Source: Deinandra increscens subsp. villosa (Eukaryota > Streptophyta > Magnoliopsida > Asterales > Asteraceae). Taken from it: DNA of 64,000 nt. The DNA lies in contig JBCNJP010000010.1 of the NCBI GenBank assembly GCA_039602395.1, forward strand, positions 97,147,462 through 97,211,461. Reading direction: 5' to 3'. Shown here piece by piece: positions 1 to 11,151 of the stretch (positions within the stretch are counted from its first letter, which is position 1; the number at the start of each line of letters is the position of its first letter). The notes below the pieces were generated by a model. It saw only the letters and a program-made list of their open reading frames with translations. It did no database searches and was not told where the DNA came from. Both the position numbers and the translations under genes were made by a program.

Positions 1-12
1 ACGGTACAAGCT

Positions 13-1395
13 ATGCTCAATTTTGATGATGAAATAGGAACAAGTCAGAAAGTTCCTAAGCTGTTAAAGTTGGAAGATTATCAAAATTGGAAGCAACGAT
101 TTTCTGCATACATCAGCACAAATGATATTGATTTATGGATTCCGATTCGAAAGTTGTATGTACGACCAACTGAAAATGGAGAGTATAAGGAACTTCAAGA
201 TTTTGATGGTGATGAAAGAAAAAGTTATGAACGTGAACAAAAGGTTTATGGTTATCTTACCCTGGCTTTACCTACCGAGTTGTTGCATCAATTCAGCACA
301 TGCAAGAAAGCTAAACAGTTGTGGGATGCTCTATCTGCTCGATGTGAAGGAAATGACCAATATAAGAAGAGTAGACGAAAAGTGTTGAACAAGGAATTTG
401 AAAATTTTCAACAGTATGAAAAAGAAAATATTTCAGCCCTTGTTTCAAGGTTTTCACATTTGATTAGTGAGATGAAAGTGGTTAAAATTGAAAAGACTGA
501 TGAGGAATTAAAAGAGAAATTGATGGAAGCATTACCAGAAAAGTGGGAACATTATGTGTTGTTGCTTACTCATGACAAAGAATATTCTGCATTATCATTT
601 CATGATTTAACTGGAAAGCTCCAGGCTAGAGAAATGGAAATGATGACATCAAATAAATCAACTGTTCAACTGCAGAATTCGGAATTGTATCATGGTCAAA
701 ATTCTGCAAATATCAATGCAAAGTCTAAATCATCTAGTTTTGGTTCATCAAATCCACCTCAAACAGCGCTTATTGCTGGTCATGGATCAGGAAATTCTGA
801 AAATTCATCAAGAGGGTGTAATTTCACTATTCCAAATAATTCGAGTCAAATTTCGTTTTCTGCAAAAACACCTGATGAATATTTGGCATTGATTTCGACT
901 TTATTATCTTCATATTATGGATTGCTGAATGGTGGTTTGACAACATCTAATCTGATTGAAGAAGATTTTGATCAGATCGATCCGGATAATCTTGAACAAA
1001 TGGATATTAATTGGCAACTTGCAATGCTAGCTCAACGAGTCAAAAGATTCAAGAAGAAGACCGGATTTCAAAGTTTAAATCCGGATGGCAAGGTTGGCAT
1101 AGATAAATCGAAGGAAAAATGTTTCAAATGTTCTAAATTTGGACATTTTGCTCGTGAATGTTCAAAATCAACTGCTTCTTCATCAAAGTCTCCAACAACT
1201 TTAGTTTCTCAAGTTGACAAACAATATAACTGGGGGCGAACTTCTGATGATTCACATCCAATTGCTTTAACAGCTATTACTTCGAAAGATGGTTATGATT
1301 GGGCTGCCGACTGCAATGATGAGTCTGCATGGACTGCCCCATCTGCAATGATTGCTCAAATTGTACATAGTGATGATGATAGAAGAAGTAACTGA
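13..1395 (+). pseudogene. Copia gag, N-terminal part (UBN2 domain and CCHC zinc knuckle)
   Basis: An open frame of 460 codons beginning at the ATG at 13. Residues about 20-210 resemble the UBN2/DUF4219 gag domain of plant copia elements (an LEDYQNWKQRF-like start, then LWDAL and ALPEKWEHYV blocks). An intact zinc knuckle of form C-x2-C-x4-H-x4-C lies at 1120-1161. Gag would form the virus-like particle and bind the element RNA. The frame runs out at 1395; the homologous sequence continues in another frame (1352-1615), so a frameshift lies near 1352-1390. The start ATG follows ACGGTACAAGCT, a context shared with fragment F at 47199. Known: gag domain family. Inferred: loss of function through the frameshift. 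Confidence 0.85.
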
Positions 1396-3283
1396 TTCTG
1401 AATCTGAAATAAGTGGCTCTGAAAATAGTGGCTATGAATCGGTTTGTGAATTTTGTTCTCAGAAACACAAAAAGATTCAAGGCTTGATAAAAGAAAATGA
1501 GTTACTGGTTATTGAAAATATAAAGAATGATAGAAGAATTGGCAAATGCACAAAAAAGTTGGAAGAGGTAATTCAAGCATTGTCCTCTCAAAAAGCAAAG
1601 TTTTCAGATTTTTAGGTAGAGGTTGTTGAGAAAGAATATGAAATTTCAAAGTCTTGAAAATGAGTTTGAACAGAAAATTACAAAATTATCTGAAGAAAAT
1701 GTTGACTTAGTCAAGGAAGTTGAGAAATGGAAGGCAGAAGCTGAGGATGCTGCAAATGATTTTAATAATTTGTTTGAAAAGTCCAAGATTAAACTTGATT
1801 TACTTACCAAGGCTTCTGATGACTCGGTTGCTAAAATTGAAGCATATCAGCTTGATATGGAGAAGTTGTTAGATGAGAAAAGAGAATTGGCAAGAGTGAA
1901 CAAATTGCAAAATGCAAACTTGGATATTCAGAAAAGGAATGAAGATAAATTGAAGAAAGAATTAGTTGCTGGATTAAATGAGTTGAGGTTGCAAAAGTAT
2001 GAAACTCATAAAGTGGCAAAGAAGTTGATTGCAACGGAAAAAGAGTTGGCTGAAGCTCAACAAAGAATTTCTGATTTAAATATTGAAGTCATTGATTCAA
2101 AACGTCTTTTGAACAATGTTACTAATTCTCAATCTTTTACAAGTTTTCTAGCCACATATGAAAATTTTGAGAAGATGTTTAACAAAACAGTTTCACCACC
2201 AGGAAGTATCAAAGAAGGTGTTAATGATTTGAAGGAAAAAGAAGAAACTGGTGATTATTCTGAATTTGTTGATAAGAAATCTGATGGGGGAAAGGTTGTG
2301 AAGTCACAGAAAGATCAGAAAGATGAAACGGTTGTGTCTGCTTCTACCTCTACTGAAGACGAGAAATCAGCAAGTTCAACTGAGAAGACTGCTATTGATG
2401 AAAGGATTTTCTATGACCAAAAGAATGTTAAAGCAGTGAAAGCTGAGTTTTCGCGTCTTGCAAAGAACGGACATAAATCTTCTGCCTCTGAAGAAAAGAT
2501 TTCGGGTAAACATGTTGGATTGGGTTTCAAGACCAAGAATGTTAAAGTTGATGGGTCTCAAGGTTCAAAACAACAAAATTTGAAGCAAGTCAAGCTGAAA
2601 CAAGTCAAGAAAGATGTTTTTAAAGCTGACAAGGTTCAACCCTAGAGGTTTTACAAACTCAAGGGTTCGGAACAAATATTTTCTGATAAAGAATTTCCAC
2701 TCCATTGTGTGGATGCTCAGAAAATTGCCGAAGTTTTTGTCAAGAATATTGATCTGAAGAGCAAGATGCCACAAGTTGCTAAATATTCTTCTGAAAGTTC
2801 AAATTTTACTCCAAAAAGCCCGACTTCAAAATGGGTTCATCATCATCAGTATCTGGTATGTGATTCTTTCTATGATCATTTTGGAGATATTAATTGTTGT
2901 GAAGCGTTGCAGAGACCAAAGAGGAAACATGTAAACAATCGTTTGTGTTACAATTACCGACAAAAAGGGCATATGGCACAAGATTGGCATGTCATGGCAC
3001 AGGTTATGTTGGTAAATCTGCAAAATTCAAATTTGTTGATGAATATGCCAGAGTATTTGATGAATTTCAACCGCCATATTTTAAACATCCAAGAAGGTTT
3101 TTACCTAAATTTCAAAATGATTCATCTGTCGGTTGTTTGTCACAATCTACTGTGACGGGTTCATCAGATACTGATTTACCAAAACAACAGATTTGGAAAC
3201 CTAAAGTGGTTTCAAAAGGAAACCAGGACACTGGTCGACCAGAAGCGATTCGCTTCGGTTCATTTATAAACCGATGTGTTTGA
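1396..3283 (+). pseudogene. Copia gag, C-terminal part (coiled coil and second, altered zinc knuckle)
   Basis: Continuation of gag in several frames: 1396-1615, then 1623-2645 after a TAG at 1613, then 2646-3283. The middle section is rich in Lys, Glu and Leu with long heptad-like runs and is probably a coiled coil. Near 2940-2990 sits a second knuckle of form C-x2-(Y)-x4-H-x4-(W): two zinc ligands are altered here, and the last position is not Cys in copies A2 and C either (Phe in both). The sequence ends shortly after a W-K-P-K-V-V-S motif, at the point where protease would begin in an autonomous copia. The stop is at 3283. Homologous blocks occur at 18821-19828 (+) and 30917-32332 (-). Confidence 0.75.
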
Positions 3284-4973
3284 CCAGTGTGCAGGTACTT
3301 CTTGAAGACTTATTGGTGATTGAAAAGTTGCTGATGGATAAGTATTCTGCCAATTTAAGTTAAATTTCAAGTGATATCAAATTTCAAAAACTGAAATTTT
3401 CTGAAAGCTAAAACTCATAGGTATCCATGTCGAAAGGTCAATTTTATTTTGTTAATGCATTTTGTTTGTAGGTTAGGGGGAGAAAATTGAAAATACCAAA
3501 AATAGTGTCTTTGTGTTTTTGTTAAAATGAAAATTCCAAAAATAGAGTTTTCATTTTAAGGGGGAGAAAAAGAGAAGAAAACAAAAACATCGAAAAATGA
3601 GAAATTGTATCCGACATAATTGAGAAATGATGGTACATTGGCTTACGTGTCTGACTCATGGATATATTAGATGAAAAAGCCATAAGATCATTGTTTGATG
3701 TGCTTGGTAGGCTCGGCATTATATCAGAAAGTATTCAAATATGATATTCATTAAATATTAATGTTTGACCAAGTGGACAACATCTTGAAGCATATATCAA
3801 GATAGTGAAAAGATGTGTGAAAAAGAAAAATGAGAAGTCACTGTGTAAACATGTGTTCATTTTGCAAAGATTTAAACTTGTTTGATTTTCTTTATTTTGT
3901 TATACGATCGGACTTTCTCTGCGTGTCCACAAGACCGACCTGATTGTTGTTCGTTTGACGTTGTGCTTTATTTTCTTTGGTGTTTCGTATAACTCATCGG
4001 ACTTTCTCTGCATATACGGAAGTATCGACCTGATTGTTGTTGTGTTATACAATTTCAACTTGTTTTATTTTCTTATTTTGTTAAATCCGAGGCCTTATCT
4101 GTGTATCGAAAGATCGACCTTAAGGTAGATGATTTAACATTCTTATTTCTTTTTGCATGGAACACAGTTGGCGATATCATGAATACAATCATTATGTGAT
4201 TAAATCACAAATAAAATCACATAGTGTGATATAAAAAGCATATCTGAGTATGTCTGATAGTGTGGGGTACACTGGTCAAAGCAAATCTAATCAATACAAT
4301 AACATATCCGGATGTTATGAGTATGATTGTGCATGAGTTTAAGATGGACGAATTATACCAGTAATCGACATGACTTATATGCTGAAGTAATTGAAATTGA
4401 AGTGTAGTTCAGCAGGTTATGTTCAATATGATCCCAAGTTGTGATCTTTCTCGCAAAAGACAAAAATAGTGTCTGATTCTGTATTGCATTTATATTTCAT
4501 ATCTGAAAAATTCCAAATATATTTTAGGTGTGTTTTAGCATAAACTTAGAAAAATCAAAAAGATTTTCGGTGTGTTTTGATGTAAATTTTCAAAAAAGCC
4601 AAAAAGATTTTGTTTCTTATTTGTTTTCGGCCGATCGACATGTGATACGAATTCAAATTTCAAAAACATATCTTGGATTCTCGAAGAGAAGTTTTGCACC
4701 AAGATTAAATTAATTTTTAACAGAAAAGGAAACCGTGTTTCTGTCTTCTGAAATTGCAGGTTATGTGTGTCAAGACTCGAGCATTGTGAAAGGGGGAGTT
4801 TGTTATATCTCTCACAAGTGGATCTTGAAGTTCAAAGATGATTCAAGAGTTATCCAGCCATGCAAGCTCTATTTCTAACAAGATTTCAAGTTAAAGATCG
4901 GATGCAGCAATGTTGAAGATTGAAGACTAGAGTTTAGTTAGAGAATAGATACACTACACGTTAAGGGGGAGTT
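3284..4973 (+). other. 3' non-coding region of element A
   Basis: No gene is visible. The stretch holds GGGGGAGA purine runs at about 3475 and 3560, the stem-loop array listed separately, a repeated GATTTT-GGTGTGTTTT block near 4550-4600, and a conserved sequence ending in TGAAATTGCAG (about 4760) that reads like a splice acceptor. The whole region aligns with 19840-21480 of copy A2, and parts align with 36780-37900 of element D and with 30240-30780 (minus) of copy C. It ends in the polypurine tract at about 4961-4973. Confidence 0.7.
3900..4139 (+). ncRNA. Array of three structured hairpins (copy 1)
   Basis: Three successive units, each built as outer stem, core G-G-A-C-T-T-T-C-T-C-T-G-C-G-T, inner hairpin, C-G-A-C-C-T-G-A-T-T, outer stem. 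Unit 2: GTATAAC 3987-3993 pairs with GTTATAC 4044-4050; inner ATAC (4014-4017) pairs with GTAT (4022-4025) around GGAA. Unit 3: TGTTAAATC 4079-4087 pairs with GATTTAACA 4131-4139; inner ATC pairs with GAT around GAAA. Unit 1 (about 3901-3958) keeps the core and an inner GTC/GAC stem, but its outer stem is decayed. The stems differ in sequence from those at 20464 and 37177, yet pairing is kept. Probably a structured part of the element RNA; function unknown. Confidence 0.6.
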
Positions 4974-5344
4974 TGTTAGAGCATATACCTATGCTACATT
5001 GTGTCTCATGTATTGTATCTATGTGAGCATGTCTAAGTGTGATTCATAGGGTCAATATACCATGGGCTGTACCAACTGGTCCGCCGTACCATTGGTACGG
5101 GCGTACCAAATGGTCCACCAGTTGGTACGTGGGCTTTTATGTGGACACTATGAATAGTTTCGTGTTAGAATGTTAGAATAACACTTCTGTCATTTCTACA
5201 CCTTCTGTGTATGTGTTTTAGAGAGAGAAACTAGAGAGTCTTCATTGTAATCTCATGTGATTCAATACGAATTCTCTTATTTACATCTTGTGTTCACTAC
5301 ATTGATCAAAGCATGTAGTAGTAAGATCTTATCTCGGTTTTACA
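4974..5344 (+). repeat. 3' LTR of copia element A
   Basis: Starts TGTTAGAGCATATACC just after the polypurine tract and ends CGGTTTTACA; 371 bp. It aligns over its length with the 5' LTR of F (46096-46455) and the LTR of A2 (21481-21788). At 5065-5135, in the presumed U3, are palindromic variants of GGTCCGCC and GGTACG words (for example ACCAACTGGTCC against CCACCAGTTGGT). These are the least conserved part between copies. The next base downstream is already element E integrase sequence. Confidence 0.85.
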
Positions 5345-5802
5345 GGGTCCTAGGTTTTGAGCCTTGGGTAGTGGAGCTACTACCTTGGCTAGGCACCCCC
5401 ACACTTTGAGGTATTCATAGGATGGTTTTCTTTTCCACCATAGCTCGTATGGGGTGTCATCTCTTTTCTTATGGGGTATCTTTTCAAAAGACAATTTTTC
5501 GATGGCATAGAATCCCACCCCCCCCACATGTTTTGGTTTAGACCAGAACTCACTAACATGTCACTCATCATTTCTTTCAAGGTTCAATTTTTCCATTCAG
5601 CAATCCCATTTGATTGGGGTGAATATGGTGCAGGTGAATTCATGTCTAATTCCGTTTTGCAAACAGAATTAAGCAAATGGTGACACATACTCACCGCCTC
5701 TATCACTTCGTACCACCTTGATCTTCCTTTCAAGTTGAATCTCAACATTAGTTTTATATGCAATGAAAGTTTCAATTGCCTCGTATTTACTTTTGAGCAA
5801 GT
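5345..5802 (-). pseudogene. Copia element E: integrase segment
   Basis: On the minus strand, overlapping frames encode the C-terminal half of a copia integrase core. There is a Y-S-P-Q-S-N-G-I-A-E block near 5590-5620 that holds the region of the third catalytic acid, followed by conserved downstream blocks with D-D-T-P-Y-E-L-W and W-G-C-L-A-K. Several frameshifts separate them. The segment was once continuous with 14053-14155: the break is exactly the insertion of element B, flanked by the repeat CAAGT. On the left it is cut by the LTR of element A, so the reverse transcriptase of E lies outside the window. Confidence 0.8.
5798..5802. other. Target-site duplication of element B (left copy)
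   Basis: CAAGT immediately before the LTR start TGTAGAGACC. The same five bases follow the 3' LTR at 14048-14052. A 5-bp duplication is the usual signature of copia integrase, and it shows B inserted as one unit into element E. Confidence 0.9.
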
Positions 5803-6263
5803 TGTAGAGACCTAGAAAATGAGGCTTTTGTATTAGATGAATTTTGGGTATATTTTAATACTTGTGGCCTAGTAAATACTTGTAATTGGGCTAACTTTTG
5901 TAGGGTTGATGGGTTTAAGGGGTCCGATCGGTTTTGTGTGTGTCTGGGCCGAATTCTAGTAGGGTTAGGAGATAGTGTGTTTTGCAAGTTTGTTATCTCC
6001 CTATATATAGAACCCCTTGAATACTAGAATAGGTTGTTGCTCCTAAGGTGTTTGCGATTTTTGGTGATCTCGAAATTCTCTTTGAGAATTTCGACCAGGT
6101 GTGTAAGCAATCGGTGATTAATAGTAAAGTGTTCTCTTCAATCGGTTTGTGTTCTTACTTGTTTTGTTATTGCTTTTACGTATTATTCTCGATTTATCTT
6201 GAATCACTCTAGTGTTTGGATTCCGCACATTCACTAGAGGTTGTGATATCGTGTTTGGGTTAT
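5803..6263 (+). repeat. 5' LTR of element B (last 11 bp deleted)
   Basis: Starts TGTAGAGACCTAG and follows the 3' LTR closely up to ...TTTGGGTTAT, after which the copies diverge abruptly. A TATA-like CTATATATAG lies at 6001. The CA end and primer site are missing through the internal deletion. Confidence 0.88.
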
Positions 6264-8757
6264 GTCATGTATATAGGGGACTAACTTTTTCCTTAAAAAA
6301 AAAAGATGACAATTTCTGTGTCGACAAGGGAATTGAGCATCAATTCAGTGCTCCCTACACCCCCCCCCCCAGCAAAATGGCGTCGCAGAACGAAGGAACA
6401 GGACCCTGATTGAAGCTGCTCGCACTATGTTGTGTGATTCAAAGCTACCAACCATGTTTTGGGCAGAAGCAGTCAACACTGCATGCTATGTCCAGAATTG
6501 GGTGCTCATCAACAAGCGGCAGCAAAAAACTCCATATGAGCTGATTTACAATGATAAGCCCAGAATTGGACACCTTCGGGCTTTTGGGTGTCTATGCACA
6601 GTTTTAGTAAACACTGATGTTCCCAAATTTGCTGCTAAGTCTGATGAATGTTATTTTAGAGGTTACTCTGCCAGCTCCGCTTACAGGGTTTTCAACAAAA
6701 CAACCGGCATTGTGATGGAGTCTACCAATGTGGATTGGCTCGAAGAAAATCAATCTGATGGTGGAGTGGGTCCTCCTCAAGCTTTCGATTATAATCAATT
6801 TTTCCGTCTTTTGGGTTTGGAACCTGTCATAGCTGAAGAACTTTATGAAGATACAGTTTCAGGACCGCCATTATCACACTCCATCACCAAGGCTCCAGTC
6901 ACTGCTCCTGAAACAGATACCACACCAGTACAGGAGACTGCTGATCCTGTGAACAATCAAACACAGGAAACTGACGCGGAAGTTGATCCCGCCTCAGACA
7001 CTCCACAAACACAGGGAACTGATGCAGATGATGCAGCTGAAACAACTGATGAACCCGTTCTTACAAATTTACCTCCTGAAATTCCCGTTCAGGCCATTGC
7101 TGAGACCAGAATTCATAAATACCACCCATTGGACAACATCATTGGTCCATTAGCATCCGGGGTGGTAACAAGAAGCCAGTCAGGAGACATCACTCACTGT
7201 ATGTACTCCTGTTTTATCTCACAAATTGAGCCCCCCAACATTACTATGGCCTTGACAGATCCTAGTTGGGTGGAGGCCATGCATGAAGAGTTAAATCAAT
7301 TCTCTCGGCTACAAGTTTGGAGGTTAGTAGAAAGGCCCGCTGACAAAAAGGTCATCACTACTCGGTGGCTTTACAAGAATAAAAAGGATGACAATGGCAT
7401 CATTGTCAGAAACAAGGCCAGGTTGGTGGTTCAGGGCCACAAACAAATCCAAGGAGTGGATTATGATGAAGTGTATGCACCGGTGGCCCGATTAGAAGCA
7501 ATAAGAGTCTTCTTAGCCTATGCATCCTACATGAACTTCACGGTCTACCAGTTGGACGTGAAAACAACCTTTTTATATGCTGAAATGGATGAAGAGGTTT
7601 ATGTCACTCAACCTCCTGGCTTCATTGATGAGGAACACCCGTATCATGTGTTCAAGCTAGACAAGGCCTTGTATGGCTTGCATCAGGCCCCTCGGTCTTG
7701 GTACAAGACTCTGACTGATCATCTTCAAGCACACGGGTACACAAGAGGCATAGTGGATCAGACACTTTTCAGGAAGGAGGCTGGAAATGACATAATCATG
7801 GTGTAGGTATATGTTGATGACATCATCTTCGGTTCTACCAATGAAGACTTGTGCAAAGAGTTTGAGAAGGTAATGCGCACAAAGTTTGAGATGAGTCAGA
7901 TGGGTGAGATGGAGTTCTTCCTTGCCCTACAGGTAAAGCAAAGTGACAGTGGGATACTTATCCAGCAGGCCAAATATGTCACAGAAATTTTGGAAAAATA
8001 CAAAATGATGGATGCAAAGCCTGTCTCCCCACCTATGGCGGCAAGACCAGCACTTACCAGGGATCCAGACGGTCAACCAGTGAGCGAGCACATGTACCGG
8101 TCAATGATTGGATCTCTGATGTACTTAACCGCCAGCCGTCCGGACATCATGCTCGCTGTGTGCCAATGCGCACGCTATCAGGCTAATCCTAAACTCTCTC
8201 ATTTCTCTGCTGTGAAACGTATTTTCAAATATTTAAAGGGTCGGCCTCGTCTAGGCCTCTGGTACCCTAAAGAGTCAGGATCTAATCTGTATTCTTTTTC
8301 TGACAGTGATTATGGCGGCAATGAGCTTGATAGAAAATCGACATCTGCTAGAGCTCAATTTTTAGGTGACAGGTTGGTATCCTGGCAGAGCAAGAAGCAG
8401 CACACGGTGTCCCAGTCGACAGCCGAAGCAGAATATGTGGCTGCATCCGCGTGCTGTTCACAGGTGGTATGGTTGCAGCATCAGCTGGGAGATTACGGTT
8501 TGAATTTCTTCGATACTCCCATTTTTAGTGATAATAATGCTGCATTGCAAATTGTGAAAAATCCCGTGCAGCACTCCAAAACCAAACACATAGATATCAA
8601 AACGCACTTCATTCGGGATTGCTATGACCGCAAGCTTATCCATTTAGAACGGATGGCATCGGAGGACAATGTGGCGGGTATGTTCACCAAATCTCTTCCA
8701 AGTGAAACTTTTGAAATGTGTCTCAAAGGCCTTCGAATGATAGCCTTTGATGAGTAG
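6264..8757 (+). pseudogene. Copia pol of element B (integrase end, reverse transcriptase, RNase H)
   Basis: Integrase sequence begins near 6310 and is frame-disrupted around a run of C at about 6360, in the A-P-Y-T-P block. From 6427 a long frame holds the rest of integrase (W-A-E-A-V-N-T-A, G-H-L-R-A-F-G-C), an acidic linker, and reverse transcriptase from about 7250 (R-W-L-Y-K-N-K-K, Q-L-D-V-K-T-T-F-L). A TAG at 7804 falls just before the catalytic Y-V-D-D-I (about 7809-7823). After it the frame continues intact through RNase H (A-E-A-E-Y-V-A at about 8423, H-S-K-T-K-H-I-D) to TAG at 8755. The product would copy element RNA into DNA; the stop and the missing gag/protease make this copy inactive alone. 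Confidence 0.88.
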
Positions 8758-10129
8758 TCTGGCAATTTGTTTTATTTATAAAAAAAAAATCAAAAATTTG
8801 ACAAAATTCAAAAAAAAATGAAAAAAATTCAAAAATACAAAAATAGTGTCTTTTTGGTAGTTTAAAAAAAAATCTAAAAGCAAGGGGAAGATATAAGATA
8901 TACATTTCCTCAAATGTGTGTGCTTTTAAATTTTTTACTGGTTTTGGCTGACCAGGAGGGGAAGTGATATAAAATTCCAGGTGTTTGCTGACTGACTCGT
9001 GTAAGGTGGAAGTGAAAAGCAGTGATTCATGGTCGATATGCTTGGTAGGCTCTGCTGACAATCAATCAAAAGGTATGTTTTATCACAACACTTGAAGATA
9101 ACGTATGATGCTTGAAAGGGAACACACACTTAGGTTAGTACAATTTCTATTTGACTGTGTATCAGGAATCCTGAGACACACGCCCGGTTCTGAGTGTTAA
9201 TGTCATGCTAAAAAAATCCCATTCCCTCTGCTTTGCGTAAGCAATGACCTGGGAATGTTGTACGTGAGTCAGGACTCCTCTGTTCTGCGGAAGTGGAGAC
9301 CTGGAACCCCCCTGATCCACGTACGTTTTAGATCACATTGTATATATATGATAAACCAAAAAGATGCCAATGTGCACAATCAAAAGAGACCCTCAAGCGT
9401 CCAAAACCCTCAGCCTTTGTCACTGATGAGAACATTATTAAAAAATGTTTCAAAAACTCAGCTGACTTTGTATATTATCCAACAAAACCCCCGTGATCTA
9501 TTCTTTTCTTTTTCTCAACCTAGTCTGGAGCATGATGTTGGGCTTAAGGAAAGGTGTCGTGAAAAATGTTGTACGGAAAGCAGGTGTGCTTAATAGAGTG
9601 TACGAATTCTACCTAGGACTTATGTGTGGGACATGGATAGATTGTCATAATTAAATAAACCTTAAAAATATAAATTATGTGATGAAACTGCTTGAGTAAG
9701 CGAAAGCGGCATGAGTTTAAAGATGGACCAAAATACCGGCAATCGCCTGAACATGCGAAGTAACTGAAGCTGAAAAGGGTTCCTTAGTCACTGACTATCT
9801 GGTATGATCCCTAACAGTGCCTTTTCAACTCAAAATTCAGTTGGTTAAGATTGTTTGTGTGTTTATGTTTTTTTAACTTAGTTTATTTGTGTTTATTTTA
9901 CTTTATCTTAACTTCTGTTTTTGTTTGTTTTGTTTATTTACTTGTTTTAGTAAAAGGTTGCCAGATAGTTTAACTCTCGGGGTTGAGTTCAGGGGAAGTT
10001 TTATGTAATTAACAGGGTTTGAGGTTAGATGTTTGATGTTAGTAAGAAAGAATGTTTGTTTTTCTAAGTTTGTGGAGTAAAAGTGTTACATTCAAAAGGT
10101 GAGGGGGTGGTATTAAAAAAAATTTAAAA
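8758..10129 (+). other. Non-coding region between pol and the extra ORF of element B
   Basis: A-rich and T-rich sequence with no credible gene. It includes an A-rich stretch right after pol (8780-8880) and an AGGGGAAG purine run at about 8884. Short frames of 60-112 codons here show no recognisable domain. The layout matches the 3' non-coding regions of A, A2 and D, but the three-hairpin array found there was not seen here. Confidence 0.5.
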
Positions 10130-10462
10130 CAAAAGAAAAAAAAGGGTAACCGGCCCCTCCCCCTTCACTTTACACGTCTCCCTCTCTCCTCTTCAAACCC
10201 TAATCTCGCCACCACCTCCTCCGATCACCACCAACAACTGCTGCCACCACCATCTCGTACCACCACCGTCACCGCCACACCGTCACGACCAAACCATCAC
10301 CCTTCCCGTTGGAAACCATCACCGGACCACACCCTCGCACCCACGTCGCCGCCGCCACTGTTCCCTCTCGATCTGACGACCTCCGTCACCGTCTCCACCA
10401 TCCGACAACACCGGCTCGGTCGGAATCAACTTCTGAGCACGTCTCTGGTGTCAGTTTGAGCG
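10130..10462 (+). promoter_or_regulatory. Gene-like leader upstream of the element B extra ORF
   Basis: An abrupt change from AT-rich to C-rich sequence: CT-rich from about 10150, then CTTCAAACCCTAATC (about 10191) and long CCACC-rich stretches up to the ATG at 10463. CT-rich leaders with AAACCCTAA words are common in plant gene 5' untranslated regions. Element D has a comparable ATAAACCCTAACC stretch at about 38300, before its own extra ORF. This suggests, but does not prove, that the extra ORF has its own promoter. Confidence 0.4.
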
Positions 10463-10512
10463 ATGGCGCCCCGTTTGAAGCGTGTTACCCGACCCCCAAA
10501 AGATAAACTTGA

Positions 10513-11151
10513 GTATGTTTTTTTTTTCTTTCTTTTCGGGATTGGATGGGACCATGGGTTTGGGAGTATAGATTCATTGAAATCAGGTTCAGAACACACA
10601 TGTATGGAAGATTTGATAGAGTTGCAGGTACATTTTGGAGAAAAAGACCCCTTTTCGATCGAAGCCGAGACTTTTCGATCAGGCTGTAATGCTTTTCGAC
10701 TAGTCTCAGTGCTTTTCGATCGATGATTCTCGGTAACACAAGACTTTTCGATCGAAGCAGGCACTTTTCGATCGAACCTATATGCTTCTCGATCAAAGCC
10801 TAGGCTTCCCGATCGAGACATAAGGCTTTTCGATCAGCGTTAAGGCTTTTCGATCAAGCCACCAGGCTTTTCGATCAGTCTTAGGGCTTTTCGATCGGGG
10901 ACCTCAGGTAAGTGACACTTTCCGATCGAGTCCAATACTTTTCGATCAGACTTCACGGTAACATTTGACTTTCCGATCAGACGGATGCTTTCCGATCGAA
11001 AACCTTGCTTTTCGATCGGAAAGGTACCTGATGATATTTTCAATGGTTTTTCAGTTAATTATAAGCTGTTATGCTGTCCGTTTTTCGAGAAATCCCTAAG
11101 ACTAATGAACTTTTGTGTGTTTTGGATGTTTATCTGTGTTTGTGAGTGGAG
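10513..11151 (+). other. Predicted intron in the element B extra ORF
   Basis: Begins GTATGTTTTTTTTTT and ends ...GAGTGGAG. Removing it joins two frames without a shift; read through, the region has no matching coding sequence. It holds the TTTTCGATC array at 10660-11025. Confidence 0.6.
10660..11025. repeat. Degenerate array of CTTTTCGATC words
   Basis: About 18-20 copies of a ten-base word CTTTTCGATC (variants CTTTCCGATC, CTTCCCGATC), spaced irregularly by 8-25 unrelated bases, all in the same direction. Many are followed by GAA or GAG, giving the palindrome TTCGATCGAA. It lies inside the predicted intron of the extra ORF. A distinct word array sits in the same relative position in element D (38095-38870). 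Confidence 0.8.

Larger units (their letters stand above)
1..5344 (+). mobile_element. Gag-only Ty1/copia element A (5' end outside window)
   Basis: The window opens a few bases before the gag start codon of a copia element. It ends with a polypurine tract (AAGGGGGAGTTTG) and a TGTTAGAGC...TTTTACA LTR. A large gag is followed directly by a 3' non-coding region; no protease, integrase, reverse transcriptase or RNase H sequence lies between. The same order is found in copies A2 (18802-21788) and C (30236-34817). The 3' LTR abuts integrase sequence of the minus-strand element E, so A inserted into E. The 5' LTR and primer site lie outside the window; copy F (46096) shows what they look like. Gag carries frameshifts and stops, so this copy is dead. 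Confidence 0.85.

Noticed and set aside
3900..4139. tRNA genes in the hairpin arrays
   Set aside because: No cloverleaf, no A/B box promoters and no anticodon arm; the fold is an outer stem, core and small inner hairpin.
7804..7806. Programmed stop-codon readthrough in copia B
   Set aside because: Only one copy is available, the stop lies inside a catalytic domain, and no readthrough signal was seen; a point mutation is simpler.
10660..11025. CRISPR array
   Set aside because: Words are short, degenerate and irregularly spaced, without uniform spacers, and the DNA is plant nuclear.
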